Positions 26,739 through 34,760 of a DNA stretch of 38,164 nucleotides are shown here, piece by piece. Every line of letters starts with the position of its first letter. Position 1 is the first letter of the stretch. Source of the stretch: an uncultured Saprospiraceae bacterium (GTDB lineage Bacteria; Bacteroidota; Bacteroidia; Chitinophagales; Saprospiraceae); contig CALLAE010000062.1 in NCBI GenBank assembly GCA_938002665.1, positions 1-38,164 of the forward strand, in the 5' to 3' direction. Under the pieces are notes generated by a model. That model searched no databases and was not told the DNA's origin. It saw only the letters and a list, made by a program, of their open reading frames with translations. The position numbers and the translations under genes were made by a program.

Positions 26739-28238
26739 ATGATAGGTTTAATAGCCATATTGATAGTTGTTCTTCTTGCGGTGATAGTCGTACAGCTAGG
26801 ACGTGTATCAGAGTTATCAGCAAAGATTCGTGGAGAAGAAGAAGTAGAGTTTCAGAAAAACAATAGGACGGCATTCTACATGCTAGTTTTCCTTGTTGTA
26901 TTTCTAGTATTCTGTGTCTACTCTGCCATAGTATACAAAGATGTAATGCTAGGCTATGGGCCGCACACTTCTGCCTCTGCTCATGGAATAGAACTGGATA
27001 GTATATTCAATGTTACCTTATTCTTTACAGGTATCGTTTTTGTTTTGACTCATATTGCTCTGTTCTGGTTTAGTTATAAGTACAGAGAGGACAAAAACCG
27101 TAAAGCAACTTTTTTCCCGCATAGTACTAAGCTAGAGGTTATCTGGACTGTGATACCTTCTATAGTTTTGATTTTCTTAGTTGTAAGAGGTCTGAACGTC
27201 TGGAACATAGTGATGTCAGATGTAGATCCTGAAGAAGAGCATATAGAAATAGAAGCGACAGGTTATCAGTTTGCATGGGATATCAGATACCCTGGGCCAG
27301 ATGGGAAACTAGGAACTAAGAATTTCAGACTGATAGATCCAGGGACTAACCCTCTAGGTCAAGACTGGACAGATATCAAAAATATAGATGACTTTCACGT
27401 AGGTGATAAGTTTGTACTTCCGGTAAACAAAAAAGTCAGAGTTAGAATAAACTCAAAGGATGTACTGCATAACTTTTATCTGCCACACTTTAGAGTGAAG
27501 ATGGATGCGGTGCCTGGTTTACCTACCTACTTCATTTTTACGCCGACAACCACAACAGCGGAATACAGAGAAAGACTTAAAGATTATCCTGAGTGGCAGG
27601 TACCCGCAGATCCTACAGAGCCTGATGGCCCTGCGCGATGGGAAGAGTTTAATTATGAGTTGGCCTGTGCGGAGTTATGTGGAAAAGGACACTACAGTAT
27701 GAGAAGAATTCTAGAGGTAGTCGAAGAAGAGGAATATGAAGCGTGGTTAGCTTCTCAGAATTCTTATTACATGTCCAATATCAGAAACACTGACAAAGAT
27801 CCTTTTGCAGGACAGTTGCTTGATATAGAGATATTACAAAGAGACAAAGTTCTCAAGGAGGAGTTCACTTCTGCCTTATCAGATGAGGTAAGCTCTTCAC
27901 TTATAAGATTGAGCAATGTCTTTTTTGACTCAGGCTCATCTGTTCTCCAAGATCAATCCAAGTATGAACTAAATAACCTAGCTAGTCTTCTCAAGGCTAA
28001 CAGCAATGTGAAAGTAGAGCTAGGCGGTCATACCGATAGTCAAGGAGATGATACTAATAATAGAATCTTATCCCAAGACAGAGCTCAAGCGGTTGTTAAT
28101 TTCTTAAGAACCAAAGGAGTCAATATGGCTAATATGACTGCAGCAGGATATGGAGAGACCAGTCCTGTAGAGACTAATGAGACTCCTGAAGGAAGACAAG
28201 CCAACAGAAGAACCGAATTAAAAATATTATCAAAATAA
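26739..28238 (+). CDS. coxB: Cytochrome c oxidase subunit II with C-terminal OmpA domain
   Basis: Receives electrons at the CuA centre and passes them to subunit I. Four hydrophobic helices (about 2-20, 46-66, 87-108 and 127-148), two more than the classical subunit, precede the cupredoxin domain. CuA ligands are present: His244 (DVLHNFYLP) and Cys310, Glu312, Cys314, His318, Met321 in CAELCGKGHYSM. After the cupredoxin domain, residues about 385-499 form an OmpA-like peptidoglycan-binding domain: NVFFDSGSSVLQ, GGHTDSQGDDTNNRILSQDR, GYGETSPVET and GRQANRRTELKIL. The Asp of HTD and the Arg of LSQDRA that grip diaminopimelate in OmpA proteins are kept. There is no c-type heme domain, so this is not a caa3-type subunit. 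CoxI follows after 7 bp. Confidence 0.94.
   Translation: MIGLIAILIVVLLAVIVVQLGRVSELSAKIRGEEEVEFQKNNRTAFYMLVFLVVFLVFCVYSAIVYKDVMLGYGPHTSASAHGIELDSIFNVTLFFTGIVFVLTHIALFWFSYKYREDKNRKATFFPHSTKLEVIWTVIPSIVLIFLVVRGLNVWNIVMSDVDPEEEHIEIEATGYQFAWDIRYPGPDGKLGTKNFRLIDPGTNPLGQDWTDIKNIDDFHVGDKFVLPVNKKVRVRINSKDVLHNFYLPHFRVKMDAVPGLPTYFIFTPTTTTAEYRERLKDYPEWQVPADPTEPDGPARWEEFNYELACAELCGKGHYSMRRILEVVEEEEYEAWLASQNSYYMSNIRNTDKDPFAGQLLDIEILQRDKVLKEEFTSALSDEVSSSLIRLSNVFFDSGSSVLQDQSKYELNNLASLLKANSNVKVELGGHTDSQGDDTNNRILSQDRAQAVVNFLRTKGVNMANMTAAGYGETSPVETNETPEGRQANRRTELKILSK
27900..28235 (+). other. OmpA-like peptidoglycan-binding domain fused to CoxII
   Basis: In frame with the oxidase subunit and without an internal stop. 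It holds every landmark of the domain: the VFFDSGS start strand, HTDSQG, LSQDRAQAVVNFL, AAGYGETSP and the closing NRRTE. Confidence 0.9.
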
Positions 28239-28245
28239 TATCATC

Positions 28246-30096
28246 ATGGCACACGTACACGTTACACCAAGCGATCCAATAGAAGCTCTGATAGAAGAGC
28301 AAGGTTATGATGACCATTTTCATGATCATCATCATGGTGATAAATACCAGTCTGGATTTATAGGTCACTATATCTTTAGTATGGATCACAAGATCATAGC
28401 TAGACAGTTTCTGATCACTGGAATTTTCTGGGCCATTATAGGAGCTGCGATGTCTATTGTATTTAGACTGCAACTAGGATTCCCTGAAGGTGATATGGAA
28501 TGGCTAAAGCCTATTCTAGGAAAGTGGATTACAGTAAATGATGGAATAGGACAATTGTCTCCTGAGTTTTATTATGCTCTAGTGACCATGCATGGTACCA
28601 TACTTGTCTTCTTTGTACTGACTGCAGGACTGAGTGGAACCTTCAGTAATCTTCTGATACCACTTCAGGTAGGAGCTCGAGATATGGCCTCGCCCTTTCT
28701 TAACATGCTTTCTTACTGGTTCTTCTTTTTGGCTAGTTGTGTGATGTTTTATTCTCTGTTTTTAAGCACTGGTCCATTCGCAGGAGGCTGGACAGCCTAC
28801 CCGCCGCTAAGTGCCTTGCCACAAGCCTCGTCGGGGTCGGGAACTGGTATGACTTTATGGCTAGTGAGTTTGACCTTATTTGTAGTATCAGCACTCTTAG
28901 GAGGTATTAACTATATAACGACAATACTTAACCTTAGGACAAAAGGGATGACAATGTTTAGAATGCCACTTCCTATGTGGGCTTTCTTCATCACCGCCAT
29001 CTTAGGGGTTCTTTCTTTCCCAGTATTAGCATCAGGATTCTTTATGTTGATGTTTGATAGGGGCTTGGGAACAAGTTTTTTCTTGAGTGAAATATTTATA
29101 GAAGGACAAGCCCTGGATAGAGTAGGGGGTAGTCCGATTCTATATCAGCACCTTTTCTGGTTCCTAGGGCACCCAGAGGTGTACATTATTATTCTCCCTG
29201 CCATGGGTATAGTTTCAGAAGTACTTTCAGTCCATGCACGTAAGCCAATCTTTGGTTACCAAGCAATGGTCTTGTCTATATTAGCGATTGGATTTTTAGC
29301 CTTTATCGTATGGGCTCACCACATGTTCATGTCAGGTGTAAATCCTTTCTTATCTAATTTCTTTGTAATCTTCACGCTGATCATTGCGGTACCGTCCGCC
29401 GTGAAAGTGTTCAATTGGATAACCACTCTCTGGGGGGGGAATATTCGATTTACCTCGTCCATGTTATTTGCCATAGGATTTGTATCTATGTTTATATCTG
29501 GAGGTTTGACAGGAATATTCTTAGGTAACTCTGCTATTGATATTCAGTTACACGATACATACTTTGTTGTAGCTCACTTCCATATCGTAATGGGTATTGC
29601 AGCCTTCTTTGGAATGTACTGTGGTGTCTATCACTGGTTCCCTAAGATGTTTGGAAGATTTATGAATGAGACTCTAGGTAAGATTCACTTCTGGGTGACG
29701 CTTGTAGGCGCATACGCAATCTTCTGGCCAATGCACTATCTAGGTATGGCAGGTGTGCCTCGTAGATATTACAGCTTTGAAACTTTTGATGCTTTTAAGC
29801 ACTTTGGTGCGATGAATCAGTTTATAACAATTGCAGCAATCGTAGTATTTGCAGCGCAGATATTAATGGTTATAAATTTCTTCTATAGCATTTTCAAAGG
29901 AAAGAAAATGACAACTAAGAATCCATATGGCGCTAATACGCTTGAGTGGACAACACCGATAGAAACGGGTCACGGAAACTGGCCTGGAAAAATTCCTTCT
30001 GTACACAGATGGCCATATGACTACGGTAAAGACGGAAAAGAATTTGTACCTCAGATAATGCCATTGGCAGAGGGAGAGATAGAAGGAGATCATTAA
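28246..30096 (+). CDS. coxA: Cytochrome c oxidase subunit I, A1-type
   Basis: Catalytic subunit reducing O2 to water and pumping protons. Conserved metal ligands: His116 (low-spin heme a), His309 of GHPEVY with the cross-linked Tyr313, His358-His359 (CuB), His444 (heme a3) and His446 (heme a) in HDTYFVVAHFH. Glu311 in GHPEVY makes it family A1, unlike the YS-type A2 oxidases of Rhodothermus. Lys387 in PSAVKVFNW is the K-channel lysine; the neighbouring Thr is replaced by Ser. The 616-residue protein has a short His-rich N-terminal tail (FHDHHHGD) before the first helix. Confidence 0.96.
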   Translation: MAHVHVTPSDPIEALIEEQGYDDHFHDHHHGDKYQSGFIGHYIFSMDHKIIARQFLITGIFWAIIGAAMSIVFRLQLGFPEGDMEWLKPILGKWITVNDGIGQLSPEFYYALVTMHGTILVFFVLTAGLSGTFSNLLIPLQVGARDMASPFLNMLSYWFFFLASCVMFYSLFLSTGPFAGGWTAYPPLSALPQASSGSGTGMTLWLVSLTLFVVSALLGGINYITTILNLRTKGMTMFRMPLPMWAFFITAILGVLSFPVLASGFFMLMFDRGLGTSFFLSEIFIEGQALDRVGGSPILYQHLFWFLGHPEVYIIILPAMGIVSEVLSVHARKPIFGYQAMVLSILAIGFLAFIVWAHHMFMSGVNPFLSNFFVIFTLIIAVPSAVKVFNWITTLWGGNIRFTSSMLFAIGFVSMFISGGLTGIFLGNSAIDIQLHDTYFVVAHFHIVMGIAAFFGMYCGVYHWFPKMFGRFMNETLGKIHFWVTLVGAYAIFWPMHYLGMAGVPRRYYSFETFDAFKHFGAMNQFITIAAIVVFAAQILMVINFFYSIFKGKKMTTKNPYGANTLEWTTPIETGHGNWPGKIPSVHRWPYDYGKDGKEFVPQIMPLAEGEIEGDH

Positions 30097-30121
30097 GAAG
30101 TAAAAAGAAAAGGAAAAGACC

Positions 30122-31018
30122 TTGAGTAAAGTACTCGCAAAGAATATAGAATCTGTAGCTCAGTATAGTAAGAGCCAAGATTACTTGATGTTAGTCAAGT
30201 TTCGACTGACATTGATGGTTGTGGTAACTTCTGTGCTAGCTTACTTTATAGCTGCGGGTATGAGTTTTGATTGGGTGGTGATGTCTTTGCTTTTCGTGGG
30301 AGGCTTTGCCGTCTCTGGTGCTGCTAATGGCATCAATCAAGTTCTTGAAAAGGAGTTTGATTTACTAATGGAGAGAACTAAGAATAGACCACTTCCCGCT
30401 GATAGAATGAAATCTTCAGAGGCAGTCTTGTTTAGTGGGTCACTACTCGTATTCGGTGTAATCTGTTTAGCACTGATTAATCCTTTGACGGCATTTCTCG
30501 GCATGTTTTCTTTTGTGCTGTATGCTTTTTTATATACACCATTAAAGAGATATACAACTTTGTCTGTTGCAATTGGTGCCATACCTGGTGCCTTGCCACT
30601 TTTGATAGGTGTTGTAGCACATTCAGGCGTTATTACAACCTTAGGTTTGGTATTGTTTTTTGTACAGTTTCTATGGCAGTTCCCACATTTTTGGGCCATT
30701 GGGTATCTATCCTTTGATGATTATGACAAAGCAGGATACAAACTCTTACCTAAAGATGAAAATGGTAAAATAGATAGGAACTTAGGTTTCTATTCTGCTG
30801 TATATAGTATTCTGATTATACCCACTGTACTCTGCGCTTATTATGCTGGACTAGAAACAAATGTTATAGCATTAGGTGCAATAATACTTACAACTATTAT
30901 TTACACAGTAATGGGAGTTAGAATGCAGTTGGCACCAAGTAGAAAAACAGCCTTAGGTTTGATGTTTAGTTCGTTCTTTTATTTACCGATAGTATTAATG
31001 CTATATCTAATTGGATAA
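30122..31018 (+). CDS. ctaB: Protoheme IX farnesyltransferase (heme O synthase), TTG start
   Basis: Attaches farnesyl to heme b to make heme O, the precursor of heme A for the oxidase. A UbiA-family membrane prenyltransferase of 298 residues with about eight or nine helices. The first Asp-rich motif is NGINQVLEKEFDLLMERTKNRPLP, with NRPLP typical of CtaB; the second is DDYDKAGYKLLP. The start is a TTG at 30122: the first in-frame ATG (codon 23) would cut into the conserved YLMLVKFRLTL segment. It sits inside the cox operon, so it is matched in expression to the oxidase. No ctaA is in the window. Confidence 0.93.
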   Translation: MSKVLAKNIESVAQYSKSQDYLMLVKFRLTLMVVVTSVLAYFIAAGMSFDWVVMSLLFVGGFAVSGAANGINQVLEKEFDLLMERTKNRPLPADRMKSSEAVLFSGSLLVFGVICLALINPLTAFLGMFSFVLYAFLYTPLKRYTTLSVAIGAIPGALPLLIGVVAHSGVITTLGLVLFFVQFLWQFPHFWAIGYLSFDDYDKAGYKLLPKDENGKIDRNLGFYSAVYSILIIPTVLCAYYAGLETNVIALGAIILTTIIYTVMGVRMQLAPSRKTALGLMFSSFFYLPIVLMLYLIG

Positions 31019-31025
31019 GAAAAAG

Positions 31026-31607
31026 ATGAGTACACAGACTATCAATCCACTAAGGTTTAGAAACAGGATACATCCGCAACTTTTTGCTCTGTACATAGCC
31101 TTCGGTAGCATAATGATGATGTTCGGTGCATTGACTAGTGCTTATATCGTTAAGCATGCTCAAGGCGACTGGCTGGAATATACTATGCCAGGACAGTTTT
31201 ATATCAGTACAGCAATATTGCTGCTTAGTAGCGTGACTCTACATTTTTCTTACCGAAACTTTATCGGTCAAAAAGAGAGACCATATAAATTACTTCTTCT
31301 GATTTCATTTGTCCTTGGTCTTACTTTTGTGGTATTTCAGTATCAGGGGTGGGTAGCTTTATTTGAAGTAGGTGTAGATTTCAAAGCGAATGTAAGCGGA
31401 TCATTTTTGTATCTGATTACTGGTCTGCATGCCTTGCATATACTGGGAGGAGTAGCAGCTATAACCGTAGCTATAATTTCAGCTTATACACTACCGTTTG
31501 TAGTGACGGAAAAGAGAAAGAAAGGATTTAAACTAGTGCTGCATTATTGGCACTTTGTAGATCTATTGTGGATTTACTTATTAGCATTTTTATTATTAGT
31601 TAAATAG
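31026..31607 (+). CDS. Cytochrome c oxidase subunit III, short paralogue
   Basis: A 193-residue membrane protein with about five helices. The ATG at 31026 is preferred over an in-frame TTG at 31011 because the TTG would overlap the end of ctaB and add only MDKKK. The heme-copper oxidase subunit III pattern is seen in GSFLYLITGLHALHILGGV and the closing LHYWHFVDLLWIYLLAFLLL. It is short, as in five-helix CyoC-type proteins. It is followed after 8 bp by a second subunit III gene. Confidence 0.9.
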   Translation: MSTQTINPLRFRNRIHPQLFALYIAFGSIMMMFGALTSAYIVKHAQGDWLEYTMPGQFYISTAILLLSSVTLHFSYRNFIGQKERPYKLLLLISFVLGLTFVVFQYQGWVALFEVGVDFKANVSGSFLYLITGLHALHILGGVAAITVAIISAYTLPFVVTEKRKKGFKLVLHYWHFVDLLWIYLLAFLLLVK

Positions 31608-31615
31608 AGATATCA

Positions 31616-32524
31616 ATGGCAGATACAATGACTCACCATACTGACCATAATACAGATCATCACGATCACCATGACGATCATGGCAGTGACGAAAAGTTAT
31701 GGGGAGGAGGGAAACAACCCTTCAAAGCGAGTTATGGTAAATTGATGATGTGGTATTTTCTGGTTTCGGATGCATTTACCTTTGCGGGATTTTTGATTGC
31801 ATATGGAACTTTGAGAATGAGTATGCCGACTTGGCCAGTACCTGATTTTGTATTCAGTGCTTTCCCTGGAGGTTTCCATCACAAGCCATTGTTGTTTGTA
31901 ACAGTGATGACCTTCATACTTCTATTTAGTTCTTTTACGATGGTTAGAGCAGTGCAAGAGGGGCATAGAGAGAATCAGAAAGGTGTCGTGTTTTGGATGG
32001 TACTGACCATCTTAGGTGGTATAGGCTTCTTGGCCTCGCAAGCTTGGGAGTGGACAACTCTTATCAAGGCTGAGCATGTAAGTGTAACAACTAACCCCTT
32101 CAGTGCGCACACAGAGCATGGGCGATACTTAGCGGGTGATGGTCATGATATAAAGGCTGGAGATTTATTTGTTCCAGGAGATAGTTATCTGATACATAAG
32201 CATGATGGAGAGTGGGGCAACTTGCCCTATGAGGTCTTAGATGCGGATGGGAAGAATATGCTGGATGACAACGGCAAGAAGATGGTCAAGGAGCAAGCTT
32301 TTGGTCCTAAGGCCTTTGGTGCTTTGTTTTTCTTTATTACGGGGTTTCACGGCTTTCACGTTTTGTCTGGAGTTCTCTTCCTTATAATTATCTGTATCAA
32401 TGCCGCTACAGGCTTGTATGTAGAACGTAAGAATGGGTATGAGATGGTGGAAAAGATTGGACTATATTGGCACTTTGTCGATTTGGTCTGGGTATTCGTT
32501 TTCCTTGTATTCTACCTTATATAA
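31616..32524 (+). CDS. coxC: Cytochrome c oxidase subunit III, long paralogue with insertion
   Basis: A 302-residue subunit III. It opens with a His-rich N-terminal tail (THHTDHNTDHHDHHDDHG). About five helices follow, with FFFITGFHGFHVLSGVLFLI and GLYWHFVDLVWVFVFLVFYL matching the family's ends. Between the SQAWEW helix and the FITGFH helix lies a polar insertion of about 75 residues containing a small internal duplication (LDADGKNM / LDDNGKKM). The subunit lies beside the catalytic subunit and stabilises it. Two tandem subunit III genes are common in Bacteroidota ACIII-cox operons as I remember them. Confidence 0.91.
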   Translation: MADTMTHHTDHNTDHHDHHDDHGSDEKLWGGGKQPFKASYGKLMMWYFLVSDAFTFAGFLIAYGTLRMSMPTWPVPDFVFSAFPGGFHHKPLLFVTVMTFILLFSSFTMVRAVQEGHRENQKGVVFWMVLTILGGIGFLASQAWEWTTLIKAEHVSVTTNPFSAHTEHGRYLAGDGHDIKAGDLFVPGDSYLIHKHDGEWGNLPYEVLDADGKNMLDDNGKKMVKEQAFGPKAFGALFFFITGFHGFHVLSGVLFLIIICINAATGLYVERKNGYEMVEKIGLYWHFVDLVWVFVFLVFYLI

Positions 32525-32555
32525 TTTCAATTTAGAAAAGACAATATTTTAAGAT

Positions 32556-32984
32556 ATGGGTCATTTGACATACGAACAATCAAAGAGTAAAGCATACAAG
32601 GTCATCACCATCTTGGCGATCATTACCATATGTGAGGTATTGTTTGCTCTATTAGGTAAAGGGTATCTCATAGAAGGTATACACTTCAATGAAATGCTGA
32701 TAGCGGCTGTGATGATTATCATGAGTATCGTTAAGGCATACTTGATTGTATATGAATTTATGCACATGAAATATGAAGTGGGCGGACTGAGTAAAAGTGT
32801 GATGTTGCCTCTAGGGCTACTAGTCTGGGCAATCATTGCTTTTATTGCAGAAGGGAAGTACTGGAAAAACTCTCGAGCAGGAATAGCGGATAAGAATGAT
32901 GCGATGATAGAGACTATAGTCAAACCCAAAGTTCCAAGTAAAGAGATAAAACTTGTGGATGGTCACAAACATTCAGACCATTAA
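32556..32984 (+). CDS. Cytochrome c oxidase subunit IV family protein
   Basis: A 142-residue three-helix membrane protein (about 17-37, 45-66 and 81-98), last in the operon. Typical subunit IV phrases are AVMIIMSIVKAYLIVYEFMHMKYE and LPLGLLVWAIIAFIAEGKYW. It ends in a polar tail with HKHSDH. It probably assists assembly or stability of the CuB site. A strong terminator follows 24 bp after the stop. Confidence 0.88.
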   Translation: MGHLTYEQSKSKAYKVITILAIITICEVLFALLGKGYLIEGIHFNEMLIAAVMIIMSIVKAYLIVYEFMHMKYEVGGLSKSVMLPLGLLVWAIIAFIAEGKYWKNSRAGIADKNDAMIETIVKPKVPSKEIKLVDGHKHSDH

Positions 32985-33008
32985 GATGTTTATATAGTAA
33001 GAATTAAG

Positions 33009-33032
33009 AGGCCACATTGTTGGCCTTTTTTT
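33009..33032 (+). terminator. Rho-independent terminator of the act-cox operon
   Basis: AGGCCA, loop CATTGT, TGGCCT: a 6-bp GC-rich stem followed directly by a run of T. It ends the 12-gene unit that starts at 17383. Confidence 0.85.
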
Positions 33033-33044
33033 ATAAACTGTAGT

Positions 33045-33530
33045 ATGAAGTATCTAAAGTCATTTGTTGTAGTTGTTCTCTTATTTGGCTTGCCAGCTGG
33101 GTCCTGGTATTTCTTGCAACATGGTCTGGAATGGAGAAGAGTTAAGCGAGATCAACTCTTGCCTAAAGGGCATATTATAGCGCAACTGGATTGGACGAAA
33201 GAAGAAACAGCTCTTATAGAAAAAACCTTCAAGGGTAAGACGACACTTTTTGTTTCTGGAGAAATGACAGACAGTGATAAGGTAGTCATAGAGCAATTTA
33301 AAGATGCCTATACTTTCCAGTCTAAAACCCTTTCAGACTTACCAAGTCTAGGAGCCAAGCTTTCAGGAGACAATGACTATCTGCTTATAGATACAGGAAT
33401 GGTAGTCAGACAACTATATACGGGTACTGATGAAACCGTGCTGGCTAGAATGATAGAAGACATCGCCCTCATCGCTCCTCAAAGAAAAGAGAAAGACATC
33501 CGTCTGCGCTCTCAACCAGATGCCCAATAA
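33045..33530 (+). CDS. SCO-like protein lacking copper-binding cysteines
   Basis: A 161-residue protein with an N-terminal hydrophobic helix (residues 4-22) and a probable thioredoxin-like domain. The end, DYLLIDTGMVVRQLYTGTDE then ARMIEDIALI, matches the last strands and helix of SCO1 proteins (LID..G.IR..Y.GTD....LIEDI). SCO proteins deliver copper to CuA using CxxxC and a distal His. This protein has no cysteine at all, so copper transfer by that route is excluded. Its place after subunit IV is the position usually held by a SCO gene. It follows the operon terminator by 12 bp, so it depends on read-through or an unseen promoter. Confidence 0.6.
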   Translation: MKYLKSFVVVVLLFGLPAGSWYFLQHGLEWRRVKRDQLLPKGHIIAQLDWTKEETALIEKTFKGKTTLFVSGEMTDSDKVVIEQFKDAYTFQSKTLSDLPSLGAKLSGDNDYLLIDTGMVVRQLYTGTDETVLARMIEDIALIAPQRKEKDIRLRSQPDAQ

Positions 33531-33539
33531 ACTATCAAT

Positions 33540-34082
33540 ATGAATACTCAACCTAATACCGCTCTCCTCAGTCGCTTAGACAAGTTTGCTTATTTTGTAT
33601 CCGTCATAGTGATTGCAATCGTGATCTTAATGAGACCTGCTGAGAGATATGCGGTAGATTTTGATACAAGCTGGATGCCTGCTTTTCATGCCATTGTTAA
33701 TTCTCTTGCAGCAGTATTCTTAATATCAGCCTTGTTATTTATTAAAAAGAAGAACATTGCCATGCATAGAAACATGGTCTTTGGGGCTATGGTTTGCTCT
33801 TTCTTTTTTTTGTTGTCCTATGTGGGTTATCATTTTACGACCCCAGAAACAAAGTACTGTGGAGTGGGGGGTATTAGAAAGATATATTTCTTTATACTGA
33901 TTACTCATATAATTCTTGCAGGGACATCCTTGCCGTTTATACTTTTAACTTTTAACAGAGGGATAACTTTTTCTGTAGAAAAGCACAAGAAAATGGCGAG
34001 GTGGGTCTATCCTATTTGGCTATATGTTATGATCACTGGACCTATTATATATCTCATGTTAAGTCCGTGTTACAATCACTAA
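33540..34082 (+). CDS. DUF420 / CtaM (YozB)-like membrane protein
   Basis: A 180-residue protein with about five helices. Conserved histidines sit in FHAIVN, MHRNMV, GYHFTTPE and THIILAG, the DUF420 pattern. Members such as CtaM/YozB of Firmicutes are needed for maturation or function of heme A-containing oxidases, and the gene lies beside the oxidase operon here. The role is inferred from family and context. Confidence 0.85.
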   Translation: MNTQPNTALLSRLDKFAYFVSVIVIAIVILMRPAERYAVDFDTSWMPAFHAIVNSLAAVFLISALLFIKKKNIAMHRNMVFGAMVCSFFFLLSYVGYHFTTPETKYCGVGGIRKIYFFILITHIILAGTSLPFILLTFNRGITFSVEKHKKMARWVYPIWLYVMITGPIIYLMLSPCYNH

Positions 34083-34112
34083 TGCTTATTATTAATAACT
34101 TATTTTTAAAGT

Positions 34113-34388
34113 ATGAAGTCCTACAATAAGTTACTGCTTATCCTAATATTAATTGTATTCTGTGTAATAGGTATAGATACAGAAGCGTTATCACAATGTC
34201 CTATGTGTAAGATGTCCGCGGAGTCTAATCTTAAAGATGGGGGAACCGCAGGTAAAGGATTGAATAGGGGGATTTTGTACATGCTCACTTTGCCTTACCT
34301 TCTCGTAGGATCTATCGGTTATGTGTGGTGGAAGAACAGAAGAAGGCTGAGCGATGAAATCTATGATGAGCCTTATTCAGATAATTAG
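34113..34388 (+). CDS. Small membrane protein with CPMC motif
   Basis: A 91-residue protein: signal sequence (1-28), then a short segment with CPMCKMSAES directly after the presumed cleavage site, a Gly/Lys stretch GGTAGKGLNRG, one helix (about 54-72) and a charged tail. The CPMC/Met cluster suggests metal (copper) or thiol chemistry on the periplasmic side. I recall similar unnamed proteins beside DUF420 genes in Bacteroidota oxidase loci. The function is unknown. Confidence 0.65.
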   Translation: MKSYNKLLLILILIVFCVIGIDTEALSQCPMCKMSAESNLKDGGTAGKGLNRGILYMLTLPYLLVGSIGYVWWKNRRRLSDEIYDEPYSDN

Positions 34389-34409
34389 ATAATCATAAAA
34401 ATATTCGAG

Positions 34410-34736
34410 ATGAGACTATTATCATTATTTGCCTTAGCCATAACTCTAAGCTTGTCATCTTGTGGTGACGATGAGTTGCCATTATGTATTGACAATATCC
34501 TAACTGATTTTAGGTCAGAAGCTTGCACGGGTGGAGAACTAACCACGTGGACTTTTAAAGGAGAAACCGTTTATTGTTTCGATTGGGGTGCTTGCTTGCC
34601 TGATAAGACGATAGAAATTTACAGAGCAAATTGTGAGCTAGTATGTGAATTACAAGGCCCAGATATGGTGACAACTTGTGATGGAGCAAGCTGGGGAGAT
34701 TCAGCTGAACTCATAGAAAGTATCTATGTAAAATGA
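34410..34736 (+). CDS. Small Cys-rich lipoprotein (possibly DUF6970-like)
   Basis: A 108-residue lipoprotein: lipobox SLSSC with Cys18, then a compact domain with six more cysteines and the phrase TWTFKGETVYCFDWGACLPD followed by IYRANCELVCELQG. The pattern of a short strand pair, then Y-x-x-x-C-x-[LIV]-[VI]-C, recalls DUF6970 lipoproteins (from memory, weak). The function is unknown. It is 21 bp after the CPMC protein and followed by a terminator. Confidence 0.6.
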   Translation: MRLLSLFALAITLSLSSCGDDELPLCIDNILTDFRSEACTGGELTTWTFKGETVYCFDWGACLPDKTIEIYRANCELVCELQGPDMVTTCDGASWGDSAELIESIYVK

Positions 34737-34760
34737 TAGCTTGCAAATAAAAGTTAATTG

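Noticed and set aside
26739..28238. CoxII as a caa3-type subunit with a heme c domain
   Set aside because: No CxxCH is present; the C-terminal domain is OmpA-like.
31011..31025. TTG start for the short subunit III, overlapping ctaB
   Set aside because: An ATG five codons later gives a clean 7-bp gap and loses nothing conserved.
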